Below are positions 23,056 through 35,345 of a stretch of DNA of 64,000 nt, piece after piece. The translations under genes and the position numbers were made by a program. Numbering within the stretch: position 1 is the first letter of the stretch; every line of letters starts with the position of its first letter. Source of the DNA: Taenia hydatigena (Eukaryota; Platyhelminthes; Cestoda; Cyclophyllidea; Taeniidae); NCBI GenBank assembly GCA_036345935.2, contig JADWOT020000002.1, forward strand, positions 14,274,076-14,338,075, given 5' to 3'. The notes below the pieces were generated by a model, which was given only the letters and a program-made list of their open reading frames with translations, searched no databases and was not told the DNA's origin.

Positions 23056-26000
23056 AGGGGGTATGCGTTACGCTCGGATCGACTGGTATACGTCAGGTCG
23101 CAGCTCACTCATTTGTGCTTCTATAAACGCCTGCTCCAAGATTTATGCTCACGAACTCGGAAAGTTGTGTCATTTCGCCTTATTGTGATTCTTATTTAAT
23201 TGAACTGATGTGTTGTGTTTCCAATAAGGCGTGATATTAAAACCATAAGGCACATATCGCTTCTGGAAAAGCGACAGCTCTTCTCTACTTAATAGGTGCA
23301 GTTAAGTTGTGAGCTTTACATGAACAAAAACGGTATGTTAGAGTCAATTATGTTTTGTCGAATGGTTGAGTAAACTATTGGCACTTCGGATGTGTGTAAT
23401 TGCATCCCCTAGTTGATGCATCACTTACCCTAGCCAAACCCTACAAGATTCTACCGTTTTGATAAAAGTTTTAGGACAAAGCGAATTTTAATAAAGAATG
23501 CTAACTATTCTCTGCAGAGGTGACCGATTGCAACCACCATCACCATTTTTTATTTCGAAATACCTATCACCACTGCAGCACGATTTATAAGAAAAACTGT
23601 CAAAGTACTTTGTTATTCTACAGACTCTTGCTTTACTTCCAAAATTGGGTTCAAAATAACACATTGCTGTCTCCTTGTGGGCCCGAGTTTTGGTGCAATT
23701 GACAGAAAGGTAATAAACAAGTGACTCTTAGAACAATGCGTTCCCTGGCCGAAGTGGTGGGAGGTGCGATGCACCCTAAAGCTTGTACTCATCTGCATTT
23801 TCCACTCAATTTCGATTTGAGGTCAGAATATGCTGTGTTCAGGGGTCAAATAATGTAGGCAGTCAGACAATGAAAATGGGATAAGAGCGAAGGCTCTTCA
23901 GGACAAATGTTTGACCGGTTTCTCAAAGCGAGTTTAGAAGGTGGATGAACCCTCTTTCTTTTCATTTAGAAAAGAATGTTAATATTGCCGCTGGATTCAA
24001 CCAGATCTCAGGACTACTTCTGTTTTTCTAAAGTTCTTTTTAATCATTATACTTTATTTGTTTGCATTTTAATTCTATTTTTTATTATATTAGCATGGTT
24101 TAAATGTGCGCACCATCTACCAGACATTGACATTCCTTTTTTAACTTTTTAGGTGCACAATCTTCTAGCTTCCAACTCATTAGCTGGTGTAGGTATGATT
24201 GTCCTCCCATTCAGCTGATGCATGCTCATCCGGCTCATGTCAAGCCTCATTCCAATGCCGCAGATGTAGGAATCGTATTTTCCTATGTGCATATCCTTTA
24301 AAATGTGTGAAACCTTATCACTAATGAAGTTTATCTTGCGATTCCTTGTAATAAGTGAACAGCTTGTATGATGCTCTTGCACCCTTCATACATTTTTGCT
24401 TAAAAGAAATTATTCTTATCATTGTACCTTTATGAATGGATTACATCTGAAATGCATAAGCGACAAATTTCGCAGGTAGCAAAATGAATTTGATAATTTC
24501 TTTCTTACTGCCGGTATCTTACTTTAGCAAATGTTAGTTTCACCTTGAGAGGCCTGACTGCGTAATGAATGCTCGATATTTTAGAATGCTTTGATGTCCT
24601 CAGACTCTACTTAGCAGCAATTTTGTGCATTATGCGAATTCCCACCTCCAAAAAGGTAATGAATATGTTGCTTTTGACCGTGTCAAAAGAACTTTCAAAC
24701 TGCATACCCCGTGGCGTTTTGAGGGCAAGTGAAGTTGATCAGAAGACATGATCTTCTTTCTCATGATTTGTCGAATTCCGTGTGTCCTGGACTCACCTTT
24801 TTCGGTGCTGAAGGCGGATAAGGTAAGGAAAATGTCCAAGCATTGTTTATTTTGCCCCTTTTGCGTACTTACACCCATTGGTTTACACTCACCCAAACTG
24901 GTTTAGATCACAATCCACCAAATCACGTTAAATAAAGCCTGCAACAAACGCCATAATTGAGTCGTTAAAACGATAGCAATTTATCTAGACATTATGTGCA
25001 TGTGCGTGTCGCCAACAGTCTACGCATGATGCAAGCAAATAGCAGCTCTGCAGGTGGCATGCATATTGAGTTCGTGTTTCGATTTGGCACCGTTAGTGAT
25101 GAGTCTGGAGCGATTGTGTCGTTTATATCCTTCACAGACTTCTTAGTCTAGTTTCGAGCCAGCGGCTTTATTTAGCATCGTTTGAAGCGCACTTGACAAG
25201 CCAACATATATTGTAAGAGGCTACAGGTGGTTTTGTAAAGGTAGAAATTCAAACCTACGTGCATATATTTATGCGCGTGTGCATTCGACTCTCGATGCAA
25301 CGTGCAATATGGCAGTTGTCTTACGTTGTAAACACTTCATTTGGTTAATAACCAATGGGGATAAGCGAAGTGCTAAATTATAGCAATGTTTGTCATTTTG
25401 TACAACACTTTTTGGTGGCAAAAATTTGCCATGCTTTCTTCGTAGAATTGCTGTCTCTCTATGTGTGATTGCAGGGAATTCAGATCGAAAAAAGCGATGG
25501 CAACTGCCAAAGAACGTGCAGTGGGACTAAGAAAAGTCATCGACTGCGATTGAGAGTAATTGTAAATTTGAAGCTTGACGTGTTGCTACATCTACTCGAT
25601 TAGAAGACATCCAACAAATTTACATGCAGGGGATTCAAGAAGCGTGAAATTCCGTCAAATTATCATTTTTACCTTAAGCATGCATATGCCATATTAGTCT
25701 GTTTCACTTTAACCTGCTTAAGCCTCTTCTTATGATTCCAAGTTGCACTGTTTTATCTACACTCGGCGTCGCCATCGTAGCAGTTTTTCAAAGGAATATC
25801 ATGCACTCATTGCAGTGATTTCGCAGTAATAATGCACGATAAGATTATCATTTACAACACGCACAAATGTAGTTTAGCCAATGTTTGCTGGAGACAATAT
25901 ACTAGTTGTATTCAGCCATAGTGGACAAAAGATTGTCTGAGTCTTTGACTCTGGTCAGATCTGTCATGCAACGAACATTCGAGTAATGATTTTGCTGTCA

Positions 26001-26579
26001 GACCGCGTTGGTGGCCCAATAGCCAGTGCGTCACGGCATTGCTACATATCTTCTGTAATTAAGCCGACAGCTGTTGTTTTTGCCACGAGATATCGTAGAG
26101 CAGTGTTCATGACGCCCTGAATGTTGTCTTGCAATGCCTCCCTGTGACGCTTGGTGTCTCCACTTTCGTGACCCTTTCATACCCTTACCTCCGCGGCTAA
26201 ACACTGATCATTTAAGCACTTCATTTCGCATGAACCAGAGTCACAACAACTGCAACGAGTAATTAGAAGCGAGGACAGAACATGAGCTCTATCCACTTAA
26301 CCATTTCAAGCATCGTTTTAATTTTCATATTATTTACACGCCAATGTTATTTTGTCAGCATCATTTTTGTTTATTGTCGGTACAGGCAGACACACTTAAA
26401 TGCGCTCACATTTGCTCTAAGAGTTTACCTGTGGATGTGTATAAATACGAGGAAACGACCCGCTAGTTGCAATAATGAATGAATAATACTCAAAAGCATA
26501 AGATGATGTATTAATATGATGGTAAATTATAAACCGATTCTTGTCACATTTGTCAATAGCATTGCATACACACTTGAAC
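23056..26579. other. No gene supported
   Basis: A minus frame at 24382-24149 has a balanced, protein-like composition and ends in a stop, so it could be a terminal exon of an unknown gene. Nothing confirms it. The remaining frames are short and unsupported. No repeat was recognised. Confidence 0.35.
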
Positions 26580-27520
26580 AAGTTCATGGAGTCCACCCAC
26601 TTACCATCCACAAGACTGCTAATGGATGCGCGAGTACATAAGTCATGCGCGAATTCAAAATGAGCCAAACCGCATGTGTTGACCATCCCAAAACCCCACT
26701 AATGTCACCTACCATTGAAGACACTGCGGCAACAACCAAAATAAGGCCATTTTGAACAATCCCGTGCATTACCTTAAAGTCGCCTTCCTTCTTATTCAGT
26801 GTTAAAATATGACAAATCCAACTCGCGATGTGCAAGTCTACCAAGTCTAACTCCCAAATTGCAAACCCACGTAAACTGCAACTCTGTTAGAGCAAATCAC
26901 ATTTAATCACCGTGAGTTACTGTTCAGGGCAGTCTCCGCCACGTCTACTTCAATTTCGATTCCACAGCACCATCGCCTTTGTTATGCTCGTCTCTCACTA
27001 CACTTCGATTCGCTCCTTCTTTACTCCTCACACCTTCCTTTGCTTCCTTTGCTTTATATTCAAGCACAGAGTAGCCATAAGCCACAGCAGGAATAATCAA
27101 CCCGGCACCAAAGTGGTCCCTGGCTACCTGCATATAAGATTAAAGAACATAAGCACTACCCGAATCAAATCACTCACCTTATCATTTGCACTTTCTCCAG
27201 GTGGATCGCAGATCCTCATTTCATTGGGGTAAATAGCAATCAGCCACTCGACTCTTGAAGAAGCTAAACAAGAGAGAGCAGAAGTGATGCTTTGAATTTC
27301 ATCGGCCTACCTTCTAAGACACCTGCAAACAAGTCGGATCGTTAGCGAACCTCGAATCTCGAGAACAGTTGCAACTCTAATGTATACAAAAGAAATCATT
27401 ATTGTCCAATACATTTAAAATTAGCATTGAACGAGGAATGAAACGGAAGATTGTCTTAGGTTCCAGCTTTCGACCAAATTTGATACAGCCTGCCGCATGC
27501 GATTCGCCATCGCTTCTGAA
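26580..27520. repeat. Direct repeat unit C, copy 1
   Basis: It aligns with 29400-30250 in the same orientation, including exons and introns. It carries the minus-strand gene 3' end described at 26792-27322. Confidence 0.85.
26792..27322 (-). CDS. 3' part of an unrecognised multi-exon gene with a 12-base microexon, copy 1
   Basis: Minus-strand exons: 27322-27311 (12 bases), 27263-27178, 27127-27034 (94 bases) and 26883-26792 ending in TAA. Borders are canonical, with GTAGGC, GTGAGT and GTGTGA donors and pyrimidine-rich acceptors. The second exon must use the upstream AG of two, which puts it in the same frame as copy 2. The four exons then read without a stop. Conserved landmarks shared with copy 2 are Val-Glu-Trp-Leu, Ala-Asn-Asp-Lys, Val-Ala-Arg-Asp, a hydrophobic Gly-Tyr-Ser segment and a Trp-Val-Cys motif near the end. 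A related upstream block near 27430-27500 may be another exon. This copy has a 30-base in-frame insertion in exon two and a longer C-terminus. I do not recognise the family. The short exons recall flatworm micro-exon genes. Confidence 0.5.
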
Positions 27521-29399
27521 TCCTCATCCATCCTCATTTGTCCCTCTAAGCTCTATAACAATTTAAAGGACGTCTGCAAAACTTTTTACTTCACTCCGAG
27601 GTACCAAGGTTATTGATAAATACCAAAGCTTTGTTCCACCTTCACCCAATAATTATGACACTCCACTGCCTAGGAATTTACTATCATGGGAGAAGAAGTT
27701 GACATCGGGGGACAAACGCCCTCACAAACTGCCGTAGATAAGAAGACCTAGGTGGGGAACTTCCCTATGCATCCTGTTTCAGCTCATTGAACTCAGGTTC
27801 CACACATTACTGAATCTACTTGGAATCGCCCACAGGGTAGCTCTCTCCCTTCCTCACTAGAGCGATAAGCCTACCATGACGTTGTCTTCGTCGAGTGGAT
27901 ACTCCACGTGAGTAAAAGAGTAAATGCCGACAATTTTACAGCCTCCAACTGTTCCATAAATAGCTCCCTGAATTTGTTTGCCGCATGACCAATTGCTCGC
28001 TCCTCGTTTCAAGTACACACGCCATCTACACCCCTCAACCACCTACGGATTACAAATTCCACTACCTCCTTCATGTCCCGATCCCACCTGGTCATCATTA
28101 CATCAAGACCTGTTGTTTGAATGCATGTGGCTAACATTCTCCATCGTTGGTGATATGATTCACGAGTTGGGGTGATGAGAGTTTTGCACGCTCAGAGAAG
28201 GACCAGTGCCCTTGCTGCACCTTCGCCGTCTCTGTGATTGGCACTGCTGTGGGGAGGCAGAGACGCAGGCACAAACATTACTTCACCGAGTTGAAATGCC
28301 ACATTAACCACCACATCATCAATGGAGGCGGTTCTCTAGCAAATTCGTCAAGTTAGCACATTCGCAATGCATACACTTAACCAAGTAGTCCTCAGTACAA
28401 GGCGATAAGCGTATGACGAAAACGCTTCCTGCTGCAGTTCATTCGACAGAGATGTGAATCCTTGTTGTATGCAGTACCCTCACACTCCGCTATCATCCCC
28501 TTCCTTCATACACAGACAAACTTTATTCTAGCACTGAAGTCGCACAGTTCTTTTGAGTAAAATAGTCAAGTGGTCTTCGCGAGGAGTGCGCCCTTGACAA
28601 AGCTTCCCTTTTTTTGACAGTTATTGAAAGCGTCAGATGTGTCCCCCCTATTTTCATTGCGCCTTGGCCCTACGTTGTCGACTCGTCACAACTTCGCCTG
28701 CTAGAATAGTTGGCATTCATTTAGACACACCTGATAGCAAGCGCGGCACATTCAATATGTCAATGAGCGCTCGTGGCACACCAATCACCCAACTTTGGTC
28801 CTACCACAACTGACGAAACCGGAACTGAGTCGAATGAAGCGTGATGAAACAGCACCATTCGAGACAACACGTGGTGCGTTGGCCTCGTCTCCTTCGCCTC
28901 CTTTCCTCCCCCTTGACAGAAAAGAATCAATCTAGGTGAGCAGTGATGAGATTGATGCCCGCTTAGAGAGTTCACTTACATATCGGAGAGGTGTAATGCC
29001 GGTTCAGTGATGAGAAGCATGCTTGCCGAACGCAACTCGCCAGGCTAGAAGGACTACTGCGAATCTGGTGGCGGCTCCAAGCAGGTGGATACCGATCACC
29101 GTTGATAAATGATGCGTTAGCCAACCCGACAACTCTATCCAGTAGTGCAATGAGTCTGCCTCCCCACAGCAGTACCAGTACCGATTTCAGAATTCAAGTC
29201 GTTAGTGAAGTTCATATTTAAGTGTAAATGTCGTTACTGTATGACTTACAAATAGATCTGGATCAGGTTCGTGACAATCGATCGCATTGTGAAACCAAAG
29301 ATATACATTTTAAGGGCAAGTTTCAAGGTCCAATAGCGTTATATAGATGAGAGTGGTTATGTAGGCAGAACTTTGCCACCGTATTGCCCTGCATATTGA
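27521..29399. other. No gene supported
   Basis: This is the interval between the two unit C copies. Open frames such as 27857-28042 and 28760-28975 (minus) lack confirmation. It may contain the 5' exons of the copy at 26792, but I cannot identify them. Confidence 0.35.
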
Positions 29400-30310
29400 T
29401 TTAGCTCGCTTTCAATGTCTAGTCACGTCTTTTGGGTCGCAGCAAAGCAATAATGTTAACGTCGAGAGATCTGGCTGGCCAATCACGGTCATCGTTTCCA
29501 TCCCCGATACATACGTCATGTGTTGACGACCCCAACAGCGCGCTGAGGACACTGCGGTAACAACCAAGGTAAGGCCATTCAAATCAAGCCCATGCATTAC
29601 TTTAAAGTAGCCCTCCTTCATGTTTGATGCTAAAATATGCCAAATTTAATTCAATGCGCAAGTCCGCTAAACCCAAGTTCCAAATCACAAACCCACGAAA
29701 GCTGCAGCTCTGCAAGACCACATTACATTTAGTCATCGGACGTCACTGTTCAGAACACTCTCCACCACGTTTACCTCAGCCTCATCGCCACACTCCACTA
29801 TACTCTTCTCCTTCTTTACTCTTCACACCGTAATTTGTTTCCTGTGTTTTGCTTTTAGGCGCAGAATAGCCATGAGCCACAAAAGAGATAATCACCTCAA
29901 CATCGAAGGAATCCCTGGCCACCTGTATCTAGGATTGAGGAAGGTAAGCACTACAAAAATTAAACCACTCACCTTATCATTTGCATCATCAGGGTAAATA
30001 GCATTCAGCCACTCAACCCCTGCAAGAAACTAAACAAGAAAAGAGAGTAGGAGTTCTGCATTTCAATTTCATCCGCCCACCTTCAGGAGCACCTCCAAAC
30101 AATTAATGTCATCAAAAAACCTCGGATCCTGAGAATTGCAGAGACTCAGTATTTAGCGATGATACTGGCGAATGATTGCCTCGGATGCCAGCTCTCCATC
30201 AAATTTGACAGTCCTCAACACGCCAATTGGTAAACCAAACTCAGTGTCGAAAGAGGTTGACCACGAGCTGACTCCTAAGCTAGTGAAATCGTAAGGGGTG
30301 TCTTCCTTTC
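29400..30310. repeat. Direct repeat unit C, copy 2
   Basis: This is the sister of 26580-27520. Intron lengths are similar and short indels are frequent. Non-coding parts are clearly more diverged than exon borders. Confidence 0.83.
29651..30092 (-). CDS. 3' part of an unrecognised multi-exon gene with a 12-base microexon, copy 2
   Basis: Minus-strand exons: 30092-30081 (12 bases), 30019-29973 (47), 29922-29829 (94) and 29709-29651 ending in TGA. They join in phase: the microexon leaves one base, exon two ends in phase 0, and exon three leaves one base that completes a Glu codon. The product contains Val-Glu-Trp-Leu-Asn, Ala-Asn-Asp-Lys, Val-Ala-Arg-Asp and Leu-Ser-Trp-Val-Cys. The 94-base exon has the same length as in copy 1. 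A further open block at about 30306-30165 reads through upstream, but differs by two bases from copy 1 in the shared part, so frame is not conserved there. Start codon and function are unknown. Confidence 0.5.
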
Positions 30311-31990
30311 ATTTGCCGTCCATTGCGGGCGACAGGGCCGTAAATGCGCTTCCGGGAGCGGGCTTCTACCAGTTCTGATCTTCGGTTGTAGTGACTACCC
30401 TGGTTTAAAACCTATGCGTTTTGAGTGTCGAGATGTGAGATGGAAACTTGATTGTACTTCCCTTATTCAAATGATGAAGAGGTTGATTGCTGAAAAAGAA
30501 CTGCACTTTCGATACGACGTAGACATTATTCCGGACCCTGGCGCAAAGAACTAAATATACAAGCCGTTTCGCACCCACTGATCTTTTGCTTAAAATAATG
30601 CCCACGTCATATTTTAAACTGCATTTCTTCTTCAGCATTCAACCCATCCATCATTTAAACAGGATAAGTACATTCAAATCTCCATCGTGCATCCCACACG
30701 AAGATTGTATTAGTTTTTGGGCCAAAAACTGCTGCATGACTACTCCACGAAGTTCATAAGCGCACCCCAACGAGAATAATCCGCATTACAATCTCCTCCA
30801 TAGCAAGCGCAGTGACGGCCGTGTCACTCACAATGAGCGGCTCGTGGTGAGAAGAACTTCCTTTTGATTCTATTATTTTTGGAATCAATTTGCGACCGCT
30901 CCACCGTGATGCTGGACTCGACTTTACCTTTACACTATTGTTTACGGCTTAAAAAGAAGACATAGGGTGTTTAACAATTTTCCAACAAGTAAATTAGGAT
31001 ATTCGAGGTCCTGGTCGACTTACTTGATTTTTTGCGAATTCGCCTTCTCTCCTTTCGTGTATCCAGAATAACTGGCAATTTTGGTTTGATGTCGAGATCC
31101 CCAGCAGGTATTCTAAGGATCCTAATCACGTCTTAGCAAGCCGCCTCTTGTTCTGCGTCCTAAGAAGTGACCGAATAACGCGAACGGCAAGGACATCGTA
31201 AAATTGGGTTACCTTGCCTGGTGCTAAGCCAGTTTTTAAGATAATAAGAGAAACGTACGCTACTCTTCCTCCTCTTCAGCTTATAAAACTCAGAGACCAA
31301 GAGCAACTCAACCCTCCAGGCAGCCTCGCGCTTTAGCTTAAATAGCTTGCAGGTGAAGCGACTGATTTGAAGTCAAATGCCTTTTAAAACAATATCAAAT
31401 CTACATAATAATGCGTAACCTTTCTTCCGAAAACCAACTCATACTCAATGATTTAACAACCTGCCTAAGATATGCCTGAAATAGCTACCTTTTATTCCGG
31501 GAATTTACCAAATGAAAGGTAATGTTGCTGAGAAAATTCACAAATTCGACTTAAGATGTTGTACTCTACGCAATTTCTATCTGCAACCCCGTCTGCAATG
31601 TAAGAAGAAAACGCAGGATTCGCAGTGTCAGCTCCAATACTGGATCTAATTTTCCAAAATTTTGCTCCAATCGAGTACTATGTTAAGCGCATCTTTACAG
31701 ACATGTTTGCATAAACCGTAGCATCGCCATCTGCCTCCTCGCCTCTGCTGCTATAACTGACGCGAGTAAAACCAATGTTATATATTGTGGTTATTATTTA
31801 TGTAAAAGGGATTCACGGAAATACCGACCTTTCCTATAACAAGACTCAAGTTATTTTCCCTCCTCTCGCCAAATGGATTCGTTTCAAGAAACATAAGTAT
31901 TGCATAGCCACCTCCTCCCCTTCCTTTCGAGCATCAACCCTATTGGTCGCCATTAAGCAATCCTCCAGGCGATTTTCTTTCTTCCATTAG
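30311..31990. other. No gene supported
   Basis: The minus frame 30638-30405 and the plus frame 31775-31990 are open but unsupported. I see no repeats. Confidence 0.35.
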
Positions 31991-31991
31991 T

Positions 31992-32300
31992 TTGCAGTCC
32001 TCATCCTTCTATCCACCCAGCAGAGTACCTTTGTGGAGCCGTACCTTGTCGAAGTGGATGGTTATTGACAAGGCGTGGGGTTGTGCGTTGCAGATGAGGC
32101 AGTTCGTAGAGGCGACTACCCTCATTACGCGGAACGACTTTTGCTCCAAAGATGGCAGAATTTGCTGTGAGTTTTGGGTGGGTATACCGGAGCACTTCAT
32201 GACACCACCTATTTTTAGCAATAGCTGTATTTAATAGAATTTATCGTTGGCTTATATTGATGTGGCTTTATTAACAGATAGCAAACATGTGGAGATGGCG
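31992..32300 (+). mobile_element. Possible decayed Merlin-type (IS1016-like) transposase fragment
   Basis: The plus frame from 31992 to 32234 contains, in order, features of the N-terminal part of Merlin transposases: a Lys-Trp-Met-Val-Ile helix, a Thr-Leu-Ile-Thr-Arg-Asn block, a Lys-Asp-Gly-Arg-Ile-Cys-Cys block, and a Pro-Ile-Phe-Ser-Asn-Ser block. After two adjacent stops and a frame change it continues with an Ile-Glu-Phe-Ile-Val-Gly-Leu-Tyr-like helix to about 32265. The expected zinc-ribbon cysteines are mostly lost. No terminal inverted repeats were found nearby. This rests on a pattern match from memory of the family, and chance similarity cannot be excluded. Confidence 0.3.
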
Positions 32301-35059
32301 AGGGAGGGAAGAGGGAGATTGAATTATTAAAATTGCAGAAGCAAAAGATAATGTGTGCGATTTGCATGAGTTTAATGATGGCAATAATGGTGCTGAGAGT
32401 AGTATTGATGAAGAATATAAGGATGAAAGTCGCTGCTCATGTATGGTAGGGGAGAAGGACGTTCATCTACTTCCCTCCAAAGCCGTCTCCTTTACCAATG
32501 GTGTTCAGCATTGTGACTTGGCCTTCTTCAGATGGTTATGCTGCTCAAAGAGGCTGCAAATTTACCTGGATGAGCGCCTTCTTATTTTAATTTTTGATTC
32601 TCGCCTTGAGTGTTGCAGTTCCACGAAAAGTGGTTTACACACTCCTCATCACAACTGCTTGATTGTCCATCCACATGAACGTGAAACTCATTCATCACCA
32701 AGCTGTGGCAATTAAAGTCGTAACAAATAATGTTTTGTTGCGCAATGATAGTTTGCATTTAAAACAACAAAGTGGGTGCAAAATATTTTGTGAGTTCCAA
32801 GCATAAAATTGGACACATCCAGACAAATAAACGCGGTTGGTGCTATTGCGTAACCGATGCGATTTCAAAAATGTCTTGATGGATCTACGCCTGTCATCTT
32901 CAGCTTAAATCTTCACTTGATTCAACATATTTATGTATTTATTAGAAGCACTGCTCATTTTGCGAAGTTGTTCTTTCGTTTGATCTCGATCATGTATTAT
33001 CAGATCGTCTTAACCTCATTTTGTGGGAAGTGCTGGACCCATCCCTATAATATCTAGGAATTCAACTTCGCAGCTGCGAATATCATGTTTCTTTAGCTTA
33101 CTGTCTGCTACTTTATCAAAGGATAGATTAGGAGGGCCATCAGCTACTTGTAAGAGGCTATTTTACTTCATCATACCCATCTTCAAAATGTCCACTTGAG
33201 TGCTTTACTTCGAATAGAAATGGAAATGAATTCTAGGGACGCTAGCGGAAGTGTTGCTGTGGTCTTCAGCAAAGTGTTACCCATGATCCATCTTTGGACA
33301 GCCTTTTCAACATAGACAAAGACGATGACTTCCCCACTGCCCTACAACATTTGAAAGGAATGGTCTATTCCGGAACTGAAGTGCAATAACTCCACTTGAT
33401 GCGTACAGATCTCTTTGGGTAAGAGGCTGTTTTCTTGGATCAATTCTTGCAACACTTCCTCTTTTTTAATCATGCAGATCCTCGGATAGATGGATAAATA
33501 CGGTGTGTAACAAAAGGACCCACAGACTTAAGTTGCCACGACCTGACATTAATAGCGTTGTCATGCTGCTACGTAAAGGTCTTCAACTGCCAGCCATGCT
33601 TAAATAAAAGCCTTTCTCAAACTCGTAAGTCCTCCCAGTGTTTTAGCGAAACCACGCACGTTAAAAGGAAGACATTTGGTCATTAATTTAGCAAAGAAGG
33701 TAAATGCTGGAAGAAAACGCCACAATAAAATTACAGCATTGATGAGAGAGCTCAATTGATGTTTGAAGCCATCCAGATGAGACAATTTCCACACCACCGC
33801 TTCGTTCAATCACTCCCAGTACAGCCGTTAGTTGCGGAAACTTATATCCCTCCAGTATCCTCCATAAATAATGCATCAAGATGATGGCCGTCGTTCGCCA
33901 CATCGCAGGTGAGTCAATCTAGTAGATCGGAATAGGCCTTGTGCCACCCATCAAATGTAACATGAAATGCAAACAAGGTTAGCTAAGACATTGGAGCACA
34001 ATGTCAGTCTGTCTACATAATGGTGGGGGTAATGAACCCCACATGAAAGATGCCTTGAGAGAAAAATCATCTTGATACCATGTTGGTAGGATAGTGAACG
34101 CTTTTAGCGCGAATATAGTGGTAGAATGAGGTGTGGAAGGTGAAGTAGATGTCTGCAGGTGTTGTACGCTAACAAAGGGGAGAGCATTGGAGAATTGGCC
34201 GCTAAAAAAGGTAAGAGGGAGTGTGTACTGCGTCGGTGGCTTGTTGAACGCTAGATTTCGGTGATGGGAAAGAGGAACGGAGTCATAACTTACCTCGCCG
34301 TTGTACCTTAGCCACCGAATGGGTCGTCGTCGGCGCGTGAAATGTATTGTGTTTAAGTACTACGCGCTATTTGGTCTTCTTTGTGGAAAGGTGGGTGGTA
34401 AGGATAGGCTAGGGGGCGATGAAGAGCGTATGGATTAGTGAAGGAGATATCATTCTACAAATTGAAGCGATGTCGGTCAGAGCTCATTTGTGAGTGATGC
34501 TGACCCATAAGAACAAACTAGTGTCTGGAGACTGGGCCTTCACTTCGTGGTATGACCCTCGCACCTTGTTACTCGCCTCTCAGACCTTCTGTACGGCAGC
34601 TAGCAGCATTTTCTAATCGCATCAATGCACACTCTGTGCTGTGCCTTCATGAGTATCTTTTTAAAAGCAGCTACATTCCACTTATTCAACGAGAGCGCTA
34701 ATAACGAGCGTTGAATGAATCACGCACTACGAGTCGCTGAATTGAGCAGCCAGCGACTTCACCTCCTCTTAATCATTGGTGCATGCGGAGCTCAGGCCAT
34801 TAACCACATATGCATCCAAGCGAAAATGGCGGGGTTATTAAGAAGTGGGATGAAGTATATGCAAAACAATGGAGACTGCCTTGTAAGCATAGGGGTCAGT
34901 AGGTGAACGTGTGAGAGGACAACGTGAATTCGTGGGCCTATGATGGCTTGTTTTAGGCATATGTGCATGGGCCACGTGATGTTTGCATGCAGCATGGTGA
35001 AATAGAACTTGCTAGCACACTTGACTGTCTCTCTCCACACTGCCCAGAAGACATGAATT
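32301..35059. other. No gene supported; one 120-codon open frame
   Basis: The plus frame 32353-32715 (120 codons) has an acidic start, Cys-rich middle and His/Ser-rich end, with no recognised domain or splice signal. A mariner-like terminus may lie near 33505-33540. The rest shows nothing. Confidence 0.35.
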
Positions 35060-35345
35060 TAGCACCCATCCACTCACAAATTCACTCACCAATCTACCTC
35101 GTCATCCCTTACCATTACCGTCCATCCATTCTTCTATTCCCACCTTTATCCTCCTAAACATCCTTCTGCAATTCCAGCATACGTCCATCAGTTAACCTTC
35201 CTTCCCAATCCCTCTCTCCCTACCTCCCTTTCTTTTATCCTCCACCCACCCAACATTCCACTCAACTTATCATTCATTCCATTTCCATGCATCAAGCCAT
35301 TAATTGCTTCAAACTTTTCTTGCCCAATTCAAGTGATTTTCATCC
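35060..35345. other. Tract almost lacking G on the plus strand
   Basis: From about 35081 to 35286 I count only about six G residues. The sequence is built from CCATCCATT, CTTCCTTCCC and CCACCCACC-like runs of C, T and A. It is not a clean tandem repeat and contains no credible exon. Such skew could reflect a decayed microsatellite, a transcription-linked bias, or an untranslated or intronic pyrimidine tract. Confidence 0.75.

Noticed and set aside
26945..27133. Single-exon 62-codon minus-strand gene
   Set aside because: Only its first part (down to 27034) is conserved with the second copy. The rest reads through an intron beyond a GTGTGA donor, so the frame is an exon plus intron, not a gene by itself.
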